This document shows, piece after piece, positions 15,007 to 19,929 of a stretch of DNA of 19,929 nt. Where the stretch lies: the NCBI GenBank assembly GCA_036821645.1, contig DAISJD010000048.1:1-19929 (forward strand), in the 5' to 3' direction. Origin of the DNA: DAISJD01 sp036821645 (GTDB lineage Bacteria; Pseudomonadota; Alphaproteobacteria; ATCC43930; CGMCC-115725). Position numbers and translations under genes: made by a program. Position 1 is the stretch's first letter. The number at the start of each line of letters is the position of its first letter. The notes beneath the pieces were generated by a model. It did not search any database. It worked only from the letters and a program-made list of their open reading frames with translations, and had not been told where the DNA came from.

Positions 15007-15912
15007 TCAGATGGGCGCGTTCCGTGCCGTGCTGTTGATGCATTCTTGACGGGTGTGGCGTGCGAGAACCACCCGTTGGATACCGGCAAGATCGGGAACC
15101 GTCGCGATGGCGGCAAAGCGATGCTGGGCCAACATCTGGGCAACGGCGTCCGCTTGTCCAAGCCCGACCTCGACCGCGACGAGCCCCCCGGCGGTCAAGA
15201 GGCGGGCCGCCGCAGGCACCAAACGGCGATAGGGGGCAAGCCCGTCCGCACCGCCGTCGAGCGCCAGGATCGGATCATGGTCTCGGACGTTGGGGGCCAA
15301 GCTTGCGAGGGCTGCCGTTTCGATATAGGGCGGATTGCTGACCACCAGATCGAACGGACCGCAGAGCCCCGCGTCCCAATCCCCGCACTGAAACTGTGCC
15401 CGGGTATCAAGGCCGAGTTGTGCTGCATTATGGCGTGATGCTGCGACGGCACCGGGGCTGAGATCGATGCCGAGGCCGGTCGCCCCCGGCAGTTCATGGA
15501 GCAGGCTGAGCAGGATGCAGCCGCTGCCCGTACCGAAATCTACGATCCGCAACGGGGCCTGTCGGTCGTCGATCCGGGCCAAAACCGCCTCGATCAAGGT
15601 TTCGGTATCGGCCCTGGGGTCGAGCGTGTCGGGGGCAAGCGTGAAGGGCAGGCTCCAGAATTCGCGCACCCCGGTAATGCGGGAAAAAGGGGTGTGGGCG
15701 GCCCGCCGGTCGACGAATTGGCGATAGCGTGCGGCCTGTTCGGCGGTTGCCGTGCGTTCGGGCCATGCCATGATCGTCTCCATGCGCTGGCCGGTCGCAT
15801 GGGCCAAAAGAAGCCGCGCTTCGCGTGTCGGTGCTGCAATCGTGGCGGCGGTCAGACGGGCGGCACCCCAGGCGACGAGGGTGCCGAAATCCTGATCGGC
15901 GGCGTCGCTCAC
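15007..15912 (-). CDS. prmC: Peptide chain release factor N5-glutamine methyltransferase
   Basis: PrmC methylates the glutamine of the GGQ motif in release factors, using S-adenosylmethionine in the cytoplasm, which increases termination efficiency. The 301-residue length is normal. The N-terminal helical domain is followed by RITGVREFWSLPF and DPRADTETLIEAVL, then motif I VDFGTGSGCILLSLL and the glutamine-binding NPPYIETAAL (Asn193-Tyr196), which define the family. It begins with GTG at 15912, whose GTGA overlaps the prfA stop by 4 bases. Enzyme and substrate are therefore translated in tandem from one message. The last residues (ECINSTARNAPI) look unconserved. Confidence 0.95.
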   Translation of the reverse strand: MSDAADQDFGTLVAWGAARLTAATIAAPTREARLLLAHATGQRMETIMAWPERTATAEQAARYRQFVDRRAAHTPFSRITGVREFWSLPFTLAPDTLDPRADTETLIEAVLARIDDRQAPLRIVDFGTGSGCILLSLLHELPGATGLGIDLSPGAVAASRHNAAQLGLDTRAQFQCGDWDAGLCGPFDLVVSNPPYIETAALASLAPNVRDHDPILALDGGADGLAPYRRLVPAAARLLTAGGLVAVEVGLGQADAVAQMLAQHRFAAIATVPDLAGIQRVVLARHTRQECINSTARNAPI

Positions 15913-16985
15913 GCGAGTTCCGCCAGCCGTTCCGCCTGATCCGTGGCGATGAGGGCTTCGATAAACTCGTCGAGGGCTTCCCCGGCAATCACCTTGTCGA
16001 TCTTATAGAGGGTGAGATTGATCCGGTGATCCGTCACCCGGCCTTGGGGGAAATTATAGGTTCTGATCCGTTCGGACCGGTCGCCGCTGCCCACCTGGCT
16101 CTTGCGGTCGGCGGCGCGGGCCTGATCCAAGGCTTGGCGTTCCAGGTCATAGAGCCGCGAGCGCAGCACCTTGAGCGCCTTTGCCTTGTTCTTGTGCTGG
16201 GATTTTTCGTCTTGTTGGATGACCACGAGCCCGGTCGGCAAATGGGTGATGCGCACGGCGCTGTCGGTGGTATTGACCGATTGCCCGCCCGGCCCGGACG
16301 AACGATAGACATCGATGCGCAGATCCTTGTCTTCGATCACGATATCGACCTCCTCGGCTTCGGGCAGGACGGCGACCGTGGCGGCGGAGGTATGGATGCG
16401 GCCCTGGGTTTCGGTTTCGGGTACGCGCTGCACCCGGTGGGCGCCGGACTCGAATTTCAGCCGGGCGAACACGCCGCGCCCGGTGATGGTCGCACTGGCC
16501 TCGCGATAGCCGCCAAGGCCGGTTTCGGAAAGGCTCAACGTTTCGAACCGCCACCCGTGTTGTTCGGCATAGCGTTGATACATGCGGAAGAGAACGCTTG
16601 CGAAGAGGGCGGCTTCTTCGCCGCCGGTGCCGGCCCGTACTTCGAGAATCGCGTTTTTTTCATCGGCCTCGTCTTTCGGCAAAAGCAAGACCTGGATCTG
16701 CCGTTCGAGGACGGGGATCCGGCCCTTCAAGGCCAGGAACTCGTCTTCGGCGAGGGCCTTCATCTCGGGATCGCTGTTGTCGGCGACGAGGGCGGCAAGA
16801 TCGGCCATGTCGCGCTGGGCGGCATCCAAGGCTTCGATGGCTTCGACGATGGGGGTGAGATCGCTATATTCTTTGGAAAGTTTGCTAAAATTGCCGGAAT
16901 CGACCGTACCAGCCAAAAGGTCGCGCAATTCTGCGTGGCGTTTTACCAGGATATTGAGACGATAGCGAAAAGTTTCTGGATCCAT
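15909..16985 (-). CDS. prfA: Peptide chain release factor 1
   Basis: RF1 recognises UAA and UAG stop codons in the ribosomal A site and triggers peptide release. The product of 358 residues matches the family length. Visible features are the N-terminal helical domain with EVRAGTGGEEAALFA, and the catalytic GPGGQSVNTTDSAVRITHLP with the GGQ at residues 233-235, the site that PrmC methylates. The adjacent VVIQQDEKSQHKNKAKALKV is also typical. The start is not certain: ATG at 16985 (MDPETFRY) or GTG at 16994 adding three residues; neither has a clear Shine-Dalgarno site. It lies between hisS (57 bases upstream) and prmC (4-base overlap). Confidence 0.95.
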   Translation of the reverse strand: MDPETFRYRLNILVKRHAELRDLLAGTVDSGNFSKLSKEYSDLTPIVEAIEALDAAQRDMADLAALVADNSDPEMKALAEDEFLALKGRIPVLERQIQVLLLPKDEADEKNAILEVRAGTGGEEAALFASVLFRMYQRYAEQHGWRFETLSLSETGLGGYREASATITGRGVFARLKFESGAHRVQRVPETETQGRIHTSAATVAVLPEAEEVDIVIEDKDLRIDVYRSSGPGGQSVNTTDSAVRITHLPTGLVVIQQDEKSQHKNKAKALKVLRSRLYDLERQALDQARAADRKSQVGSGDRSERIRTYNFPQGRVTDHRINLTLYKIDKVIAGEALDEFIEALIATDQAERLAELA

Positions 16986-17042
16986 ATCAGTCACGTCATT
17001 CTATTCAAGAGGCGAAAACCAGCGGGATGGGGTTTCCTGCCC

Positions 17043-18329
17043 TCAGGAGACCGTTTCCCCCTTGGTCGGGACCGCGCCCGGGCCGCTTGCATGGGTGCTG
17101 AGCCAGGTTTCAAGCGCTTTTTCGGCGACGGTTTCCTGGGTCCCCCGATCGAGATCGCGCAGCGTGACGGTCCCGTCTGCGACCTCGCTATCGCCCAAGA
17201 TCACGGCCAAGCGGGCATTCAGTTTATTGGCCCGCGTCAGGCGTTTGCCAAGATTGCCGCTATAGCCGAGATCGACGCAATGGCCTGCCTTGCGCAGGTT
17301 TTGGGTCAGGCGCAAGGCGGGGATCATGGCTGCCTCGCCCACGGGAATGACCGCGATGGGGCGATCCTGCGGGGCTGGTTCCGCCATCAACAGGGCGAGC
17401 CGATCGACCCCTCCGGCCCAGCCGACCGCCGCCGTTTCGGGCCCGCCCAGTTTGCCGATCAACCCGTCATAGCGCCCGCCGCCCAACACGGTGCCTTGGG
17501 CGCCGAGGGCGGTGGTGATGAATTCAAACGCCGTATGGCAATAATAATCGAGCCCCCGCACGAGCCGTTGGTTGCGGGTATAGACAATGCCGAGCGCGTC
17601 GAGCCCGCGACAGACATCCTGAAAGAATTTCCGCGAGGTCTCGTTCAGATAATCGTCGAAGGCGGGGGCATTGGCAACGATCGCCTGATCGCCCGCATCC
17701 TTGGAATCCAGCACCCGTAGGGGGTTGCGGGTCAGACGGTCGCGGCTTTCAGCGCTCAAACCCGCTGCATGATCGGTGAGATAGGCGACGAGTGCTGTCC
17801 GATAGGCGGCCCGGCTTTCCGTATCACCCAAGGTGTTGAGTTCGAGACGACACTCTTTCAAGACGCCCAAACGATCGAGGATCTCAGCTGCAAGGGCGAT
17901 GACTTCGATATCCGCCTGAGGTTGGGCGGGGCCGATCAATTCGGCACCGATCTGATGAAATTGCCGGTAACGCCCCTTTTGCGGGCGTTCGTAGCGAAAC
18001 ATCGGACCGCTATAGAAGAGTTTCAGCGGTAGGGATTGGGTGAGGCTGTTGGACAGAACTGCGCGGGCGACCCCAGCCGTCCCTTCGGGGCGCAGCGTGA
18101 TCTCTTCGTCGCCCCGATCGCGAAACGTGTACATTTCCTTCGAGACAATATCGGTCGCCTCGCCGATGGGGCGCGCGAAGACTTCGGTAAATTCGAAGAT
18201 CGGCGTCACGATTTCGCCGAAGCCATAGCGTGCCGCGATCTTGAGGGCGGTTTCGGTGACGATGCGATGGCGACGCGCCTCGGCGGGGAGAAGATCTTGC
18301 GTGCCGCGTGCCGCTTGAAGCTGTGCCAT
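17043..18329 (-). CDS. hisS: Histidyl-tRNA synthetase
   Basis: HisS charges tRNA-His in the cytoplasm. The 428-residue protein opens with the family motif LQAARGTQDLLPAEA and carries class II motif 2 FRYERPQKGRYRQFHQIGAE. The histidine-binding LVRGLDYYCHTAFEF and the GTVLGGGRYDGLIGKLGG motif follow, with motif 3 around AVGWAGGVDRLALLM. A C-terminal anticodon-binding domain begins near IAVIPVGEAAM. The ATG at 18329 (MAQLQAARGTQD) is the right start: the frame stays open to 18767, but that upstream part is arginine-rich and overlaps ispG out of frame. A 125-base gap with a GC hairpin separates it from ispG. Confidence 0.96.
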   Translation of the reverse strand: MAQLQAARGTQDLLPAEARRHRIVTETALKIAARYGFGEIVTPIFEFTEVFARPIGEATDIVSKEMYTFRDRGDEEITLRPEGTAGVARAVLSNSLTQSLPLKLFYSGPMFRYERPQKGRYRQFHQIGAELIGPAQPQADIEVIALAAEILDRLGVLKECRLELNTLGDTESRAAYRTALVAYLTDHAAGLSAESRDRLTRNPLRVLDSKDAGDQAIVANAPAFDDYLNETSRKFFQDVCRGLDALGIVYTRNQRLVRGLDYYCHTAFEFITTALGAQGTVLGGGRYDGLIGKLGGPETAAVGWAGGVDRLALLMAEPAPQDRPIAVIPVGEAAMIPALRLTQNLRKAGHCVDLGYSGNLGKRLTRANKLNARLAVILGDSEVADGTVTLRDLDRGTQETVAEKALETWLSTHASGPGAVPTKGETVS

Positions 18330-18384
18330 GATGCGTACCAATCCAAAAATGCCCGATCCAGATGGGGGCGTGCGTTCGGGGGTG

Positions 18385-18428
18385 AAAAAAGGCCGTCCCC
18401 TCCCCCCGCCCTGCTGGCACGGGGGAAG
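18385..18428 (-). terminator. Candidate attenuator/terminator between ispG and hisS
   Basis: On the minus strand, CTTCCCCC (18428-18421) can pair with GGGGGGAG (18407-18400), and a smaller GCC/GGC stem can form in the loop. A run of six T follows at 18390-18385, about 9 bases after the stem. This could end or attenuate transcription between ispG and hisS. The distance to the T run is longer than usual, so the call is tentative. Confidence 0.35.
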
Positions 18429-18454
18429 CGACGACCCGATGGCGGTGTCGATGG

Positions 18455-19579
18455 CTAAGAGGCGGTGCTGGCGGCGGCGGCTTCTGCAGCCTTGATGGCG
18501 GCGGCCTTTTCTTCGACCAGTTTGACCAGATGATCGACGATATTCTGGTCTTTCAGCCGGTGGGCCTGCGCCCCGTTCAGATAGACCTGATGGGTGTTGT
18601 TGCCGCCGCCGGTAAAGCCGATATCGGTTTCCCGTGCCTCGCCCGGCCCGTTCACGACGCAGCCGATGATCGACAGGGTCATCGGGGTGGTGATGTGGGA
18701 GAGGGCTTCTTCGATCAGTTCGACGGTCTTGATGACGGGGAAATTCTGCCGGGCGCAGGACGGGCACGAAATCACCGTGACCCCGCGACGCCTCAGACCC
18801 AAGGCCTTCAGGATATCGTAGCCGACCTTGATTTCTTCGACCGGTTCAGCCGACAACGAGACGCGCACCGTATCGCCGATCCCCGCCCAGAGCAGGGCGC
18901 CGAGGCCGATGGACGATTTGACGGTCCCCATGCGCAGGGCCCCCGCCTCGGTAATGCCGAGATGCAGCGGGTAATCGCACGCCTCGGCCAAACCCTGATA
19001 GGCGGCGACGGCGAGGAACACGTCGGAGGCCTTGCACGAGATTTTAAACTCGAAGAAATCATTGTCTTCAAGGATTCGCGCATGGGTCAGGGCCGATTCG
19101 ACCATCGCCTCGGGACAGGGTTCGCCGTAGCGTTCCAGCAATTCCCGTTCGAGCGAACCGGCATTGACCCCGATGCGGATCGAACAGCCATGGTCCTTGG
19201 CCGCCGTGACGACTTCACGCACCCGTTCGGCCGAACCGATATTGCCGGGATTGATCCGCAGACAGGCGGCACCCGCCTCGGCCGCTTCGATCGCGCGTTT
19301 GTAATGGAAATGAATATCGGCGACGAGTGGAACGGGAGATCCCTTGACGATCTGTTTCAGGGCCGCCGTCGAGTCTTCGTCGGGACAGGAAACCCGCACG
19401 ATATCGGCACCGGCATCCGCCGCCGCCCTGATCTGGGCCAGGGTGCCGTCCACATCGGTGGTGAGGGTGTTGGTCATGGTTTGAACGGAAATCGGGGCAT
19501 CGCCGCCGACCAGAACCGAACCAACCCGGATCTGGCGGCTTTTGCGCCGAATAACGTCGCGATACGGGCGCACGCTCAT
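18455..19579 (-). CDS. ispG: 4-hydroxy-3-methylbut-2-en-1-yl diphosphate synthase (IspG/GcpE)
   Basis: IspG performs the penultimate step of the MEP isoprenoid pathway, turning MEcPP into HMBPP with a [4Fe-4S] cluster. The 374-residue protein begins after SVRPYRDVIRRKSRQIRVG with VGGDAPISVQTMTNTLTTDV and has LVADIHFHYKRAIEA and CLRINPGNIG of the TIM-barrel domain. The cluster ligands Cys272, Cys275 (SCPSCARQNF), Cys307 and Glu314 (GCVVNGPGEA) have the same spacing as in the E. coli enzyme. The ATG at 19579 has GGAAAG about 9 bases upstream; an open frame to 19681 adds an unconserved tail. The C-terminal end is alanine-rich. It lies 132 bases after the rodZ-like gene. Confidence 0.96.
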   Translation of the reverse strand: MSVRPYRDVIRRKSRQIRVGSVLVGGDAPISVQTMTNTLTTDVDGTLAQIRAAADAGADIVRVSCPDEDSTAALKQIVKGSPVPLVADIHFHYKRAIEAAEAGAACLRINPGNIGSAERVREVVTAAKDHGCSIRIGVNAGSLERELLERYGEPCPEAMVESALTHARILEDNDFFEFKISCKASDVFLAVAAYQGLAEACDYPLHLGITEAGALRMGTVKSSIGLGALLWAGIGDTVRVSLSAEPVEEIKVGYDILKALGLRRRGVTVISCPSCARQNFPVIKTVELIEEALSHITTPMTLSIIGCVVNGPGEARETDIGFTGGGNNTHQVYLNGAQAHRLKDQNIVDHLVKLVEEKAAAIKAAEAAAASTAS

Positions 19580-19615
19580 GGGCTGACACTTTCCGCGTAA
19601 GGGTATGAGGCCCCC

Positions 19616-19642
19616 CATATACCGCGTTTGCACATCAAGCAA
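19616..19642 (-). promoter_or_regulatory. Weak candidate promoter of ispG
   Basis: On the minus strand TTGCTT (19642-19637) and TATATG (19621-19616) are separated by 15 bases, in the 132-base gap before ispG. The spacing is shorter than ideal and the boxes are imperfect. The gap is otherwise GC-rich, so this is the most promoter-like spot in it. Confidence 0.25.
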
Positions 19643-19711
19643 AAGCCCTGGTTCGCGGTCCGGCCCGTGCATTGCGTGCAACGCGGGCGACCGATCGGGC
19701 GTCGGGCCGGG

Positions 19712-19929
19712 CTAGGGGGCAAGTTTGCTCGGATCGAGGGCGATTTGCTTGACCTGACCGATCGAGCCCAGATTGCCCAAGGACTTGCCGTCGACTTCGA
19801 TTTGGATCCCCCCGGCATTGCCGGTGCGCAGGGTGAGCGTATCGCTGGCGGGGGCGTTATAGACGTCGCCCGCCTTTAAGACGCGGGTCAGAACCGACTG
19901 TTTCTTGTCCCGGACATCGACCCAAGAAT
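19712..19929 (-). CDS. RodZ-like protein, C-terminal DUF4115 domain (partial, runs off window)
   Basis: Only the last 71 codons are in the window, ending with TAG at 19712-19714. The piece reads SWVDVRDKKQSVLTRVLKAG, then TLTLRTGNAGGIQIEVDGK and LGSIGQVKQIALDPSKL. The pattern 'W+.V+D.....L.+.+..G..Y..P....L.L.TGNAGG..+.VDG....LG..G' is that of DUF4115, the periplasmic C-terminal domain of RodZ-type proteins. Those proteins carry an N-terminal cytoplasmic helix-turn-helix and one membrane helix and help organise MreB-dependent cell shape. A gene of this kind upstream of ispG is a common arrangement in proteobacteria, which supports the call. The N-terminal domains lie outside the window, so the full identity is not proven. 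Confidence 0.75.
   Translation of the reverse strand, partial: SWVDVRDKKQSVLTRVLKAGDVYNAPASDTLTLRTGNAGGIQIEVDGKSLGNLGSIGQVKQIALDPSKLAP

Noticed and set aside
15825..17720. A 631-codon open frame on the plus strand
   Set aside because: It lies antisense to prfA, hisS and prmC, which have unmistakable motifs. Long antisense frames are common in GC-rich DNA, and its composition (Gly, Asp and Phe runs) resembles no protein family.
18330..18767. N-terminal extension of hisS by about 146 codons
   Set aside because: The extension is arginine-rich, overlaps ispG out of frame and lies before the standard HisRS start motif at MAQLQAARGTQD.
18530..19600. A 356-codon plus-strand frame
   Set aside because: Antisense to ispG, whose iron-sulfur ligands and motifs are certain.

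Overview
The window looks like chromosomal DNA of an alphaproteobacterium, most likely of the Rhodospirillales type. It is GC-rich. Its right end carries a DUF4115/RodZ-like gene, ispG, hisS, prfA, prmC and a DUF4167 gene in a row on the minus strand, an arrangement familiar from alphaproteobacteria. The taxonomic call is an inference from gene order and protein style; there is no rRNA or tRNA here to confirm it.

Layout. (1) Positions 1-3848, minus strand: a polytopic membrane protein with a C-terminal SGNH-type hydrolase/acyltransferase domain, an MBOAT O-acyltransferase (AlgI-like), and, two bases after the MBOAT stop, the start of recX, which runs off the left edge. (2) 4017-4817, plus strand: an ABC-2 type permease with no ATPase gene beside it. 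(3) 5207-10507, plus strand: a very large (about 1766 aa) signalling protein with an N-terminal degenerate protein-kinase domain, an AAA-type NTPase, a long helical region, a GAF domain and a complete histidine kinase core. No response regulator is nearby. (4) 10533-13943, minus strand: a translationally coupled three-gene operon of GT-C membrane glycosyltransferase, SAM methyltransferase and polyprenyl-phosphate-type GT2 glycosyltransferase. (5) 14244-19929, minus strand: the conserved DUF4167, prmC, prfA, hisS, ispG, rodZ-like block.

How the parts may work together. The accessory stretch between recX and DUF4167 is mostly cell-surface chemistry. The MBOAT/SGNH pair resembles systems that move acyl (usually acetyl) groups onto extracytoplasmic glycans. 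The GT2/GT-C pair resembles systems that load a sugar on a polyprenyl-phosphate carrier and transfer it on the periplasmic side (as in ArnC/ArnT). The ABC-2 permease is of a class that exports glycans, lipids or drugs. The giant kinase sits between these modules, but nothing in the sequence proves it controls them. The housekeeping block covers isoprenoid precursor synthesis (IspG), tRNA charging (HisS), translation termination (PrfA with its methylase PrmC) and probably cell shape (RodZ-like).

The least ordinary observations are the kinase fold that has lost its catalytic motifs inside an otherwise intact AAA/GAF/histidine-kinase protein, an AT-rich island embedded in frame in the SGNH membrane protein, the junction of recX with an acyltransferase gene, long perfect inverted repeats at two gene ends, and a marked excess of the tetranucleotide GATC. 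I saw no CRISPR array, insertion sequence, phage gene, tRNA or rRNA.
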